From the NCBI GenBank assembly GCA_022774705.1, contig JALFLM010000097.1:1-49393 (forward strand): 49,393 nt of DNA, read 5' to 3'. The notes under the pieces were generated by a model that ran no database searches, had not been told where the DNA came from, and was given only the letters and a program-made list of their open reading frames with translations. A program made the position numbers and the translations under genes. Shown here piece after piece: positions 8,319 through 17,470 of this stretch. Each line of letters opens with the position of its first letter. The stretch's first letter is position 1. Source of the stretch: Lachnospiraceae bacterium (lineage in GTDB: Bacteria; Bacillota; Clostridia; Lachnospirales; Lachnospiraceae).

Positions 8319-9596
8319 TCAGCCCTGACGGACTGTCGGAGTGATCTTCAACTCCATTTTTTTATATGCACCCTGACTGCTTCTGTATACGATCATTTTC
8401 ACTTCCCGGTCCGGCGTCAGTTTCATAAGAGCCGCCTCGTACTCCTCCATGGAAGCGATCGTCTGTCCATCTACCTCTCCGAGCACATCCCCCGCCTGTA
8501 CACCGGCCTCATAGGATGCACCGTCTTTTTTCACATCTGTAACATAAATGCCCTGTGGAATATCATTTTCCGTTCTGACAGCTTCATCGATATCCTGTCC
8601 TGTAATGCCAAGCCCTGCAGTCTGCTCTCCCCTGTAAATACGGTCAACATAGGTCATCACACGGTTGATTGCATAGGCCTGGGAATAACCATTGCCCAGA
8701 CTCTGATTGTCTCCGGTGTAAATCCCCAGCATGGCACCATCAAGCCCCATGAGGAAGCTGCAGCCTGCTCCGTTAATATGGACAGAGCTCTGAATCCCTT
8801 CCGCAACACAATCGATCAGCGGAAGACGGTGATTGATCAGTGAAACAAAGCCGATTCCCACAGAGCCTTCGCTTCCGTCCGGATTGCCCACAGCAAATAC
8901 CGGTGTTCCCCTGGACAGAGAAGACGGATTGCCGATTGTAACCGGGGTCAGTTCCTTTTTCATATAGGCTGACAGATTTTTCCCCTCCGCCGAAATTACT
9001 GCGATATCATATGTGGTATCGTATCCTTCCAGCTGTACTTCCGTCCGGGTCCCGTCGGAAAATTCCATCTGGATCACAGATGCTCCCCGGAGGCTTGAGT
9101 AACCTGTCAGAATATAAAACTGATCTGATCCTTTTTTTATCACAATACCGGACTGACTGTAGCGGCTGTCATAGCTTACCTCAAACCAGTCCACATCTTT
9201 TTTGACAGCAACCACCGTCACCATGGACTTTTCCAGAGTTTTCACCGCATCTCCGATATTCTCGTAAAAAGCCGCACTCTCCCGTGCAGCATTTTCCTCC
9301 ACGATCTGCGATACGAACTTTTCCAGTTCCTCTTTATTGGCCGGCATGATATCCTCGGCCCGGGTCTGTGTTTCTTCCGAAAGGGTCTCTGTCTCCTCAT
9401 CCGCTGCTCTTTCCTGCAGATAAGGACGAAAAGCCATAATGCAAAGAACAAAAACCAGCGCTGCTGTCAGGCCGAACACAGCTCCAACGGCGGCAGGTCT
9501 GCCCAGAAAACGGATGACGTTTTTTTTGCGCTCTTTTTTCCCTATTATCTTTTCCCGGATAAAATCCGGCTGATTATCCTTCGAATGATCTTCCAT
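8319..9596 (-). CDS. Membrane-anchored HtrA-like protein with PDZ domain, probably catalytically dead
   Basis: 425 aa: cytoplasmic N-terminus, one membrane helix (about 40-58), linker, a trypsin-like domain and a C-terminal PDZ domain (AGLGITGQDID.., AGVQAGDVLGEVDGQTI). It is recognisable as DegP/HtrA from TYDIAVISAEG and AVGNPDGSEGSVGIGFVS. The catalytic His region reads FYILTGYSSL instead of a NHV-type motif, and the GNSGGPL serine loop reads NGAGCSFLMG, so at least His and Ser appear lost. I infer a scaffold or sensor role outside the membrane rather than proteolysis. Start ATG at 9596 chosen for GGGG 8 nt upstream; other in-frame ATGs lie at 9617-9620 and a longer frame reaches 9692. Divergent from mutS2. 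Confidence 0.8.
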   Translation of the reverse strand: MEDHSKDNQPDFIREKIIGKKERKKNVIRFLGRPAAVGAVFGLTAALVFVLCIMAFRPYLQERAADEETETLSEETQTRAEDIMPANKEELEKFVSQIVEENAARESAAFYENIGDAVKTLEKSMVTVVAVKKDVDWFEVSYDSRYSQSGIVIKKGSDQFYILTGYSSLRGASVIQMEFSDGTRTEVQLEGYDTTYDIAVISAEGKNLSAYMKKELTPVTIGNPSSLSRGTPVFAVGNPDGSEGSVGIGFVSLINHRLPLIDCVAEGIQSSVHINGAGCSFLMGLDGAMLGIYTGDNQSLGNGYSQAYAINRVMTYVDRIYRGEQTAGLGITGQDIDEAVRTENDIPQGIYVTDVKKDGASYEAGVQAGDVLGEVDGQTIASMEEYEAALMKLTPDREVKMIVYRSSQGAYKKMELKITPTVRQG

Positions 9597-9659
9597 ATCA
9601 AATCCCCGTGCAGACATCATATAGTCTGCGTTTGCAATGTTACTGACATATCCCTGATT

Positions 9660-9688
9660 ATTATAAAATATATTATTTGCAATGTGAA
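9660..9688 (-). promoter_or_regulatory. Promoter of the HtrA-like gene
   Basis: -35 TTCACA (9683-9688) and -10 TATAAT (9660-9665) on the minus strand, spaced 17 nt. Confidence 0.65.
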
Positions 9689-9708
9689 GCATTTTTTCTC
9701 ACATTGCA
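9678..9708. promoter_or_regulatory. 10-bp inverted repeat between two divergent promoters
   Basis: TGCAATGTGA (9678-9687) and TCACATTGCA (9699-9708) are perfect inverted copies 11 bp apart. They overlap the -35 boxes of the HtrA-like gene and of mutS2: a candidate operator for a dimeric regulator. The regulator is not identified. Confidence 0.55.
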
Positions 9709-9732
9709 CGAAATCCCGCTCTGTAGTATAAT
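9704..9732 (+). promoter_or_regulatory. Promoter of mutS2
   Basis: -35 TTGCAC (9704-9709), 17-nt spacer, -10 TATAAT (9727-9732). The leader to the ATG at 9824 is about 85 nt. Confidence 0.8.
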
Positions 9733-9823
9733 GTTACTGTTTAAAGCCAGGCAGATTTGTACAAAAAGTGCGGTGAATGCCTGCATTCAGAACAATATTG
9801 ATTTAACATTTACGGAGATTCGT

Positions 9824-12226
9824 ATGAATAAAAAAGCTTTAAAAACTCTGGAATATGATAAAATCATGGAACGGCTGGCCGGCTTTGCCACCACGCCCAC
9901 AGGCAGGGACCGCTGTCTGCAGCTGGAACCCATGAACGACATCGGTCAGATCCGCCTGGCCATTCAGGAAACCACGGATGCTGCCGACCGGATCCGCCGC
10001 AGGGGCAATCTTTCTTTTTCCGGTGTCCGCGACATCCGGTCCTCCGTTAAGCGTCTGGAGATCGGTTCCAGCCTGGGCATCGGTGAGCTTCTGGCAATCA
10101 GCAGTCTTCTGACCGTTGCTTCCAGGGCCAAATCCTTCGGCAGGGAAGAGGAGGAAACTCCCGATGACTGCCTGGCCGGCTATTTTTCTGCTCTGGAGCC
10201 TCTGACTCCTCTGAATCATGAGATCCAGCGCTGCATCAAATCGGAGGAAGAAATCGACGACAACGCAAGCCCCACTCTGCGCCAGATCCGCCGTACCATG
10301 GGCGGCATCAATGCCAGGATTCACGCTCAGCTGAACACCCTTCTGACTACTCACAAAAGCGAACTGCAGGATGCTGTGGTGACCATGCGCAACGGCCGCT
10401 ACTGCCTGCCTGTCAAGGCGGAAAACAAGGGACAGATTGCCGGTATGGTTCATGATCAGTCCTCCACCGGCTCCACCTATTTTATCGAACCCATGGCCGT
10501 TATCAAGCTGAACAACGAGATGCGGGAGCTGGAAATCCGGGAGCAGAAGGAGATCGAAGTCATTCTGGCCAACCTGAGCAATCAGGCAGCCGCTTATACA
10601 GCTCAGCTGACAGAAGATTTTCAGGTCCTCACACAGCTTGATTTTATCTTCGCCAAAGCCGCGTACTCCAACAGCTATAAGGGCAGCTCGCCGGTATTTA
10701 ATGAAAAAGGAATCATCCACATCCGCGACGGACGTCATCCGCTTCTGGATCCGGAGACCGTGGTTCCCACAACGATCCGTCTGGGCGACGATTTTACGCT
10801 GCTGATCATCACCGGTCCCAACACCGGCGGCAAGACGGTTTCTTTGAAAACTACCGGTCTGCTTCAGATGATGGGACAGGCCGGCCTGCATATTCCCGCT
10901 TTTCAGGGATCAGAACTGGCCGTGTTTGATGAGATTTATGCCGATATCGGAGATGAGCAGAGTATTGAGCAGAGCCTCAGTACCTTCTCCTCTCATATGA
11001 CCAATATCGTACCCATTCTGGAAAAAGCCGATATCCGCTCTCTGGTGCTGTTCGATGAGCTGGGCGCCGGTACCGATCCGGTGGAAGGTGCCGCTCTGGC
11101 CATGGCCATTCTCAATTACCTGCACAACATGCAGGTTCGCACCATGGCAACAACCCACTACAGCGAACTGAAGGTTTACGCCCTGTCCACAGACGGCGTG
11201 GAGAATGCTTCCTGCGAGTTCAATGTGGATACGCTCTCTCCCACCTACCGGCTGCTCATCGGCATTCCCGGCAAGAGCAATGCCTTTGCCATTTCCAGAA
11301 AGCTGGGGCTGGAGGAGCACATCATCGAAACCGCCGGCTCCTACATCGGCAATCAGGACAAGGCATTTGAGGATGTCATTTCCGATCTGGAGCATTCCCG
11401 GCAGGAGATGGAAAAAGAAAAAGCGGAGATCGAGCGCCTGAAACGGGATGCCTCCATCCTGAAAAAACGGACCGAGGAACAGAAACGCCAGCTGGAGGAA
11501 CGCAGGGAAAAAATTCTGGAACAGGCCAGCGAGGAAGCCCGGGACATTCTCCAGAAAGCCAAAACAACCGCCGACCAGACCATCCGCCGCATCAACAAGC
11601 TGGGCATGGCCGGAGGCAATATGCAGGAACTGGAGGAAGAACGTGCAAAACTGCGCAGCCAGCTGCGCAAAAACGACCAGAAAAAGGAAAAAAGACTGCG
11701 CGCGTCAGTTAAAACAGCCCGCCCCGAGGAGCTTAAGATCGGAGATTCCGTACGTGTCATTTCCCTGAATACAAAGGGAACTGTCCTCACCCTGCCCAAC
11801 GGTAAGGGGGATCTGCAGGTACAGATGGGTATTATGACTTCTCAGGTGAATGTTAAAGACATTGAACTGCTGAAAGTAGATACCCTTTCCGGCCCCGACG
11901 GTGCCATCGCTTCCAGCCGCAGATCCGGCAAGGGCAGCGGTGCAAGCCAGATTAAGATGAGCAAATCCATGAATGTCAGCAGTGAGGTCAATCTGATCGG
12001 TATGAATGCAGATGAAGCCATTGCTGCTCTGGACAAATATCTGGATGACGCCTACCTGGCGCATCTGCCCCAGGTCCGTGTGGTACATGGCCGCGGTACC
12101 GGCGTTCTGAAAAACGCGGTTCACAACCATCTGAAGCGCCTGCGCTATGTGAAAAGCTACCGGCTGGGAACCTTCGGTGAAGGCAATACCGGTGTAACGA
12201 TTGTAACCTTCGATACCTCGCAGTAA
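9824..12226 (+). CDS. mutS2: MutS2 (ribosome rescue / recombination ATPase with Smr nuclease domain)
   Basis: 800 aa. N-terminal core domain, MutS-type ATPase with Walker A GPNTGGKT (331-338), Walker B region LVLFDELGAGTDP, and TTHYSELK. A coiled coil follows (about 510-640, Glu/Lys/Arg-rich), then a C-terminal Smr domain (about 720-800) with the signature HGRGTGVLK. MutS2 suppresses recombination in some bacteria and splits collided ribosomes in Bacillus. It lacks the mismatch-recognition domain of MutS. Start ATG at 9824 is chosen for GGAGA 5 nt upstream and MNKKALKTLEYDKI, the family's normal beginning; the longer open frame upstream overlaps the promoter. Confidence 0.96.
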   Translation: MNKKALKTLEYDKIMERLAGFATTPTGRDRCLQLEPMNDIGQIRLAIQETTDAADRIRRRGNLSFSGVRDIRSSVKRLEIGSSLGIGELLAISSLLTVASRAKSFGREEEETPDDCLAGYFSALEPLTPLNHEIQRCIKSEEEIDDNASPTLRQIRRTMGGINARIHAQLNTLLTTHKSELQDAVVTMRNGRYCLPVKAENKGQIAGMVHDQSSTGSTYFIEPMAVIKLNNEMRELEIREQKEIEVILANLSNQAAAYTAQLTEDFQVLTQLDFIFAKAAYSNSYKGSSPVFNEKGIIHIRDGRHPLLDPETVVPTTIRLGDDFTLLIITGPNTGGKTVSLKTTGLLQMMGQAGLHIPAFQGSELAVFDEIYADIGDEQSIEQSLSTFSSHMTNIVPILEKADIRSLVLFDELGAGTDPVEGAALAMAILNYLHNMQVRTMATTHYSELKVYALSTDGVENASCEFNVDTLSPTYRLLIGIPGKSNAFAISRKLGLEEHIIETAGSYIGNQDKAFEDVISDLEHSRQEMEKEKAEIERLKRDASILKKRTEEQKRQLEERREKILEQASEEARDILQKAKTTADQTIRRINKLGMAGGNMQELEEERAKLRSQLRKNDQKKEKRLRASVKTARPEELKIGDSVRVISLNTKGTVLTLPNGKGDLQVQMGIMTSQVNVKDIELLKVDTLSGPDGAIASSRRSGKGSGASQIKMSKSMNVSSEVNLIGMNADEAIAALDKYLDDAYLAHLPQVRVVHGRGTGVLKNAVHNHLKRLRYVKSYRLGTFGEGNTGVTIVTFDTSQ

Positions 12227-12271
12227 CACGCAGCAATTTAATGTCTGCGCAGCAAAAGGAGACCTGATTCT

Positions 12272-12982
12272 ATGGCAAAACAGAAAATCCTGATCGTAGA
12301 TGATGATGAGATGATCAGTGAACTGATTGCGCTTTACCTGGCTAAGGAAATGTATGAAACCCGAATCGTCGGTGACGGTTATGAGGCTCTGACGGCGTTT
12401 GAGGAATTTCAGCCCAATCTGATTCTGCTGGATCTGATGCTCCCCGGCCTGGACGGATACGAAGTCTGCCGGGAGATCCGCAAAACCTCCAATACGCCTA
12501 TCATCATGCTTTCCGCCAAGGGAGAAGTTTTTGATAAAGTGCTGGGGCTGGAGCTAGGCGCCGATGATTATATCATCAAGCCCTTCGATTCCAAGGAACT
12601 GGTGGCAAGAGTCAAGGCCGTACTCCGCCGCACCGCTTCCTCCGCCGCGCCTGTAATTCAGATTCCCGACCAGCCCGCCGCCCAGTATGTGGCCTACCCG
12701 GACCTGATCGTCAATCTGACCAATTATTCCGTAACTCTGAAGAACAAACGTCTGGATATGCCGCCCAAGGAACTGGAACTGCTGTATTTCCTGGCCAAAT
12801 CCCCCAATCAGGTATTTACCAGGGATCAGCTGCTGGATCATATCTGGGGATATGAGTATCAGGGCGATACCCGCACCGTGGACGTACATATCAAGCGTAT
12901 CCGTGAAAAAATCGGTGAAAACCCCTGCTGGAAGCTGGCAACGGTACACCGGATCGGATATAAATTCGAAGTGATCAGCTGA
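12272..12982 (+). CDS. OmpR/PhoB-family response regulator
   Basis: 236 aa. Receiver domain with DDD (10-12), phospho-acceptor D54 in LLDLMLPGLDGYEVC, and K103 in DDYIIKPF. The winged-helix DNA-binding domain (about 140-236) contains LELLYFLAKSPNQVFTRDQLLDHIWGY and DTRTVDVHIKRIREKI. GGAG lies upstream of the ATG. It is translationally coupled (TGATG) to the kinase that follows, so the two form a two-component system. Targets are not evident. Confidence 0.95.
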   Translation: MAKQKILIVDDDEMISELIALYLAKEMYETRIVGDGYEALTAFEEFQPNLILLDLMLPGLDGYEVCREIRKTSNTPIIMLSAKGEVFDKVLGLELGADDYIIKPFDSKELVARVKAVLRRTASSAAPVIQIPDQPAAQYVAYPDLIVNLTNYSVTLKNKRLDMPPKELELLYFLAKSPNQVFTRDQLLDHIWGYEYQGDTRTVDVHIKRIREKIGENPCWKLATVHRIGYKFEVIS

Positions 12983-14400
12983 TGAAGAAGAAACTGAAAC
13001 TGAAATTTATGCTCTGCTTTCTGACTGTGGGACTGATCGGATTTCTGCTGATCTCCACGCTGGCCTCCGATGCGGTCCTGAAAGTTCTGACCGGTCTGCA
13101 GGCGGAAACTCTGTATGAAAAAGCGGAAGAAATCGCTTCCGACTGTGTGGAATCCTATAACGGAGACATGCAGCCTCTGGCCAGCAGGCAGAATGAATAC
13201 GACGGGGTGTCCGAAGGACTTGATTCCGACATATGGATCGCAGACAGCGAAGGAACCGTGATCTATGACAGTTCGGATGTGTTTACGGGCAGCTCCATTC
13301 CCGGCTTTGACCCGGCTTCCTTCGGACACGGCAGTGCCCGCCAGCCCGGTTATTCGGAAACCGGTTATTTTTATGGTATGTACAGCACCGGACGGCTGTC
13401 CGTCATGACTTCCATCCATGTCAATTATCAGACCCGCGGATATGTGATCATTCATTATCCCGTTTATCTGATCGAACAGGATCAGTATGACATCCTGAAT
13501 CTGATGTATCTGACAGGCGGCATCATCTATCTGCTGTCCTTTCTCCTGCTCGTCGTGTTCCAGCTCTGCGTATACCGGCCGCTGGGAGAAATCATTCATG
13601 CGGCGGATGAATACGCCGGGGGCAACCTGCAGTACCGCTGCCCGGTTTCCAGCGACGATGAGCTGGGCTATCTGTCCGCCACCCTGAACTACATGGCAGC
13701 GGAACTGAACAACTCGGAAGAGTATCAGCGCAAATTCATATCCAATGTGTCTCATGATTTCCGGTCGCCGCTGACCTCTATCCGGGGATATCTGGTGGCC
13801 ATTCTGGATGGAACCATACCGCCTGAGCTGTACGAAAAATATCTGAATATCGTCATCCGGGAAACCGAGCGGCTCAATAAGCTGACCGAAGGACTTCTGA
13901 CCCTGAATCAGCTGGGAGGCAGCAGTTCTCCGGGGCTTAACCTGTCCCGTTTTGACATCAATCAGACCATCAAGGACACCTGTGCCACCTTCGAAGGGAG
14001 CTGCCGCACGAAAAATCTGACTTTCAACCTGACATTTTCCGAGAAGTTCATGATGGTACAGGCAGATTTCGGAAAGATTCAGCAGGTAATCTACAACCTG
14101 ATCGACAATGCCATTAAATTCTCAGGCAATGATTCCGGTATTGATATCGAAACCTATGACCGCAACGGAAAGGTTTTCGTTTCCGTAAAGGATCACGGCT
14201 GCGGAATCAGCAAGGAAAATCAGAAAAAGATCTTTGAGCGTTTCTACAAGGCGGACAATTCCCGCGGTAAGGACAGGCAGGGAACCGGCCTTGGCCTTGC
14301 AATCACGAAAGAGATCATCAATGCCCATCATCAGAACATCGATGTGGTCAGTACACCGGGAGTGGGCACGGAATTCATATTTACACTGAAAAAAGGCTGA
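12982..14400 (+). CDS. Sensor histidine kinase
   Basis: 472 aa. A membrane helix at about 11-30, an extracellular sensing region (31-170), a second helix (about 172-195), HAMP linker (196-250), HisKA with phospho-accepting H258 in SNVSHDFRSPLTSIRGY, and HATPase_c with the N-box LIDNAIKFS and G-box GTGLGLAITKEI. The stop of the response regulator overlaps the start codon by one base. The signal sensed cannot be predicted. A terminator begins within the last codons. Confidence 0.95.
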   Translation: MKKKLKLKFMLCFLTVGLIGFLLISTLASDAVLKVLTGLQAETLYEKAEEIASDCVESYNGDMQPLASRQNEYDGVSEGLDSDIWIADSEGTVIYDSSDVFTGSSIPGFDPASFGHGSARQPGYSETGYFYGMYSTGRLSVMTSIHVNYQTRGYVIIHYPVYLIEQDQYDILNLMYLTGGIIYLLSFLLLVVFQLCVYRPLGEIIHAADEYAGGNLQYRCPVSSDDELGYLSATLNYMAAELNNSEEYQRKFISNVSHDFRSPLTSIRGYLVAILDGTIPPELYEKYLNIVIRETERLNKLTEGLLTLNQLGGSSSPGLNLSRFDINQTIKDTCATFEGSCRTKNLTFNLTFSEKFMMVQADFGKIQQVIYNLIDNAIKFSGNDSGIDIETYDRNGKVFVSVKDHGCGISKENQKKIFERFYKADNSRGKDRQGTGLGLAITKEIINAHHQNIDVVSTPGVGTEFIFTLKKG

Positions 14401-14430
14401 GGGAATCGCTGTAATTCCTTCAGCCTTTCT
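14394..14430 (+). terminator. Terminator of the two-component operon
   Basis: Stem AGGCTGAGGGAAT / ATTCCTTCAGCCT with one G-T pair, then TTTCT. The stem overlaps the kinase stop codon. Confidence 0.75.
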
Positions 14431-14503
14431 GATCCTGCAGCTTCTGCAATTCTGTAACGAAAGCATCAGACACATCAGATGAATCTGACGTCATGATAAG
14501 GTT

Positions 14504-15004
14504 TTACTGATTGCTCCAGTGCAGCCGGTGAAGCTCTCCATCATGCTGCATCCCCACAAAATTCTGCTGGCGCAGTGCTTCATAAAGTACAATGGAAGCG
14601 GAATTGGACAGATTCAGGGAACGGATATCAGGATTCATGGGGATACGGATCGCCGTCTCCTCATACCTTACCAGGATCTCCTCCGGGATTCCCGCACTTT
14701 CCTTGCCGAACATAATGTAATCATCGGGCCCGTAAGTCACTTCCGTATACAGTTTTTTCGCCTTCGTAGTAGCCATGAATATACGGGCTCCCGGATTTCT
14801 CTCCAGAAAATCTTCAAAATCCCTGTAGATTGTCACATCCAGATCAGGCCAGTAATCAAGCCCGGCACGCTTCAGCGTCTTGTCGTTGATCTGGAAGCCC
14901 AGCGGCTCGATCAGATGCAGCCTGCTGCCTGTTGCAACGCAGGTTCTGCCGATCGTCCCCGTATTGCCGGGAATCTCCGGTTCATGCAGCACAATATTCA
15001 TCAT
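14504..15004 (-). CDS. trmL: tRNA (cytidine(34)-2'-O)-methyltransferase, TrmL
   Basis: 166-aa SPOUT methyltransferase. The family blocks HEPEIPGNTGTIGRTC, GFQINDKTLKRAGLDYW, FGKESAGIPEEIL and IPMNPDIRSLNLSNSASIVLYEALRQ are all present. It methylates the wobble-position ribose of some leucine tRNAs. Start ATG at 15004 chosen because GGAAGG lies 8 nt upstream; a second ATG directly follows. It has no gap to speak of with the aminotransferase gene upstream (49 nt), so probably one operon. Confidence 0.94.
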   Translation of the reverse strand: MMNIVLHEPEIPGNTGTIGRTCVATGSRLHLIEPLGFQINDKTLKRAGLDYWPDLDVTIYRDFEDFLERNPGARIFMATTKAKKLYTEVTYGPDDYIMFGKESAGIPEEILVRYEETAIRIPMNPDIRSLNLSNSASIVLYEALRQQNFVGMQHDGELHRLHWSNQ

Positions 15005-15053
15005 CGAAAAAACCTTCCTTCCGTTCCTTATATTATGTTTTTTATTATCCGCC

Positions 15054-16223
15054 TTATATTTCGTGTACAGGCAGGGTTCTGACAAAGCTCTCCACCCGTT
15101 CCAGTGCTTTTTTCAGGCTTTCCAGAGAATATGCATACGAAATACGGATATATCCTTCTCCGCTGCTGCCGAAAGCACTGCCCGGTACTACAGCCACCTT
15201 CTGTTCTTCCAGCAGTCTGGTAGCAAATTCTTCGGAAGTCATGCCGTATTTTTTGATGCTGGGGAACACATAGAATGCTCCTCTTGCTTCAAAGCAGTCC
15301 ATACCGATCCGGCGCAGTTCGTGGAGCAGATAACGCCGTCTCTGATTGTAGGCTTCCGTCATGTGCACCACATCATCATCACCGTTGCGCAGTGCCTCTA
15401 CCGCCGCATACTGGCTGGTGGTGGGTGCACACATGATGGCAAACTGATGAATCTTTACCATCTGGTCTATAATCTCCTGAGGGCCTGCCGCATAGCCCAG
15501 ACGCCATCCTGTCATGGCATAGGCTTTGGAAAAACCGTTGATTACGACAGTACGCTCCGCCATGCCGGGAAGCTCCGCAATACTTACATGTTTTTCCCCG
15601 TAGGTCAGCTCTGCATAGATTTCGTCGGAAATTACATACAGATCGTGACGAATACATACTTCAGCAATCTCCTCCAGATTTTTCCGTGTCAGCACCGCAC
15701 CTGTGGGGTTATTGGGGAACGGCAGTATCAGTATCTTTGTTCTGGAGGTACATCTCTCTTCCACTTCCTCAGCAGTCAGCTGGAATTCATTCTTCTCCTG
15801 CAGGGGAATTGAAACCGGTACCGCATGGGTCAGCTGGGCACAGGGAAGATACGAAACATAACAGGGTTCGGGAAGCAGTACTTCATCGCCCGGATCCAAC
15901 ATGGCACGCAGACCTATGTCGATTGCCTCGCTGCCGCCAATGGTTACCAGCACCTGTGATTCTTTATAGAAAAGATTGAACTTTCTGCGCAGATAACGGC
16001 AGATCTCTTCCTTCAGTTCTTTCAGCCCGGCATTGGATGTATAATAGGTACGTCCGTGTTCCAGAGAATAAATGCCTTCCTCGCGGATATGCCAAGGGGT
16101 ATCAAAATCCGGCTCACCTACACCAAGGGAGATGGCATCCGGCATTTCACTGACCACATCGAAAAATTTACGAATTCCGGAAGGCTGTATTTCTCTGCAC
16201 ATTTTGGAAATAGGATCTCTCAT
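15054..16223 (-). CDS. Class I/II aminotransferase, PatA/YugH-like
   Basis: 389 aa, fold-type I PLP enzyme. Schiff-base lysine K233 in NGFSKAYAMTGWRLGY; other signatures are GVGEPDFDTP, PNNPTG (171-174) and YAYSLE near the end. Related enzymes act on N-acetyl-LL-diaminopimelate (PatA), aromatic amino acids or aspartate; the substrate is not decided. Its start overlaps the stop of an AsnC-type regulator by 4 nt, the same regulator-aminotransferase pairing as yugG-yugH of Bacillus subtilis. Confidence 0.93.
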   Translation of the reverse strand: MRDPISKMCREIQPSGIRKFFDVVSEMPDAISLGVGEPDFDTPWHIREEGIYSLEHGRTYYTSNAGLKELKEEICRYLRRKFNLFYKESQVLVTIGGSEAIDIGLRAMLDPGDEVLLPEPCYVSYLPCAQLTHAVPVSIPLQEKNEFQLTAEEVEERCTSRTKILILPFPNNPTGAVLTRKNLEEIAEVCIRHDLYVISDEIYAELTYGEKHVSIAELPGMAERTVVINGFSKAYAMTGWRLGYAAGPQEIIDQMVKIHQFAIMCAPTTSQYAAVEALRNGDDDVVHMTEAYNQRRRYLLHELRRIGMDCFEARGAFYVFPSIKKYGMTSEEFATRLLEEQKVAVVPGSAFGSSGEGYIRISYAYSLESLKKALERVESFVRTLPVHEI

Positions 16224-16705
16224 GGCGTAATCTTCATCCTTTCATCTTCTTTTTCTTCATCTACCAGAACAATGCCGTGATCTTTGTATTTCTTCAGGAT
16301 AAAGTATGTTGCAGTACTCATAACCTGATCGAGAACGGAAAGCTTCTCGGTTACAAACTGAGATACGCCCCGCATGGTTTTTCCTTCCAGCATAACAGTG
16401 AAATCATATGCACCTGACATCAGGTAAACTGCATTAACCTCCGGATATTTCATGATGCGCTCTGCAAAATTGTCAAATCCTCTGCCGCGCTGGGGTGTTA
16501 CCCGTACCTCGATCAGAGCCGTAACCTTTTCCTCGGAAGTATTATCCCAGTTGATCAGTGTATGATAACCGCAGATAATATGCTCTCTCTCCATATCCGC
16601 AATTGTATTGGCAATAACCGTTTCATCCTCACCCAGTAAAATCGCCAGTTCATGAAGATTGATACGACTGTTTTTTTCAATAACCGCAAGAATCTTATCT
16701 CTCAT
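16220..16705 (-). CDS. Lrp/AsnC-family transcriptional regulator
   Basis: 161 aa. N-terminal winged HTH (about 1-60, MRDKILAVIEKNSRINLHELAILLG) and C-terminal RAM effector domain (about 70-150, TALIEVRVTPQRGRGFDNFAERI, YLMSGAYDFTVMLEG). The family binds amino acids or related ligands. AGGAGGAGATAAAG precedes the ATG. It is co-transcribed and overlapped with the aminotransferase gene, so it probably senses that enzyme's substrate or product. Confidence 0.92.
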   Translation of the reverse strand: MRDKILAVIEKNSRINLHELAILLGEDETVIANTIADMEREHIICGYHTLINWDNTSEEKVTALIEVRVTPQRGRGFDNFAERIMKYPEVNAVYLMSGAYDFTVMLEGKTMRGVSQFVTEKLSVLDQVMSTATYFILKKYKDHGIVLVDEEKEDERMKITP

Positions 16706-16772
16706 CTTTATCTCCTCCTTCTAATTGGGATGCACCGGTCTTCCCAACCGGGCGCACATTGTATTCATGTTA

Positions 16773-17375
16773 TCATTTTTGAATGTTTTTTTCAACATAC
16801 ACTTTCAAAAGTTCATCGGGCTGCGGCCGGTTCAGGCAGCTGCGGATCTCCCCGTGACAGATAAGCTTGTCTCTGTCAGGAGAAATATAGCCGATGATCC
16901 GGCAGGGAACTCCCGTATTCTCAAAGGCACGCACCGTCTCGTACCCGTGCTCCGTTACCATCATCACGCATCCTCCCGACATCAGCTGCCAGGGATTCAG
17001 GTCAAATACCTCACAGCATTCGATGGTCACCTGTTTTACGGGAACCTCCTCATAATCGATCCGAAACCCCGTCGCACTGTCTGCAGCCAGCCGGCAGAGT
17101 CCGTTCAGCAGACCGCCTTCTCCAATCAGATACATGGCTGTCACACCATGTTTCAGCGCCGTTTCCGGATCCGGAAGGATACGAATTCCGTCCTTCAGCG
17201 CAGCACCGGACCGTATAAAATGCCGCGGCAGAATTTTTTCCAGCTCCTGCTGCTTTTCCTCCGCCAGATATACGGTACCTGCAAGTCCGATATATCCGCA
17301 CAGCACGATCTCCTGACCGGGACGGATATCCTTTTCTTCAAAATACTGATCCAGCTTCATTTCATAAGCTGACAT
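16773..17375 (-). CDS. PurM/AIR-synthase-like protein (HypE-related)
   Basis: 200 aa. The C-terminal part (FDLNPWQLMSGGCVMMVT, then FENTGVPCRIIGYI) resembles the AIR-synthase C-terminal domain found in PurM, SelD, ThiL and HypE. The N-terminal ATP-binding half typical of those enzymes is only partly represented (GAALKDGIRILPDPETALKHGVTAMYLIGEGGLLNGL). Function unknown; family members are often annotated as hydrogenase-maturation-factor-like. I chose ATG at 17375: a longer frame starts at 17444 but would run through the VanW-gene terminator hairpin (17395-17420). The ribosome site is weak. Confidence 0.7.
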   Translation of the reverse strand: MSAYEMKLDQYFEEKDIRPGQEIVLCGYIGLAGTVYLAEEKQQELEKILPRHFIRSGAALKDGIRILPDPETALKHGVTAMYLIGEGGLLNGLCRLAADSATGFRIDYEEVPVKQVTIECCEVFDLNPWQLMSGGCVMMVTEHGYETVRAFENTGVPCRIIGYISPDRDKLICHGEIRSCLNRPQPDELLKVYVEKNIQK

Positions 17376-17390
17376 ACCATAACCATCCAC

Positions 17391-17420
17391 AAAAGCGGAG
17401 AGGGACGCCGCCCTCTCCGC
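17391..17420 (-). terminator. Terminator of the VanW gene
   Basis: Perfect 10-bp stem GCGGAGAGGG/CCCTCTCCGC with a 6-nt loop, followed by TTTT on the minus strand. Confidence 0.85.
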
Positions 17421-17470
17421 TTGCATAATATACTTCCTGTCCATACTGTAATTCAGACCTCAGTTCACGG

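Noticed and set aside
17376-17444. Longer N-terminus for the PurM-like protein.
   Set aside because: It would be encoded by the terminator hairpin of the VanW gene, so the downstream ATG at 17375 is preferred.
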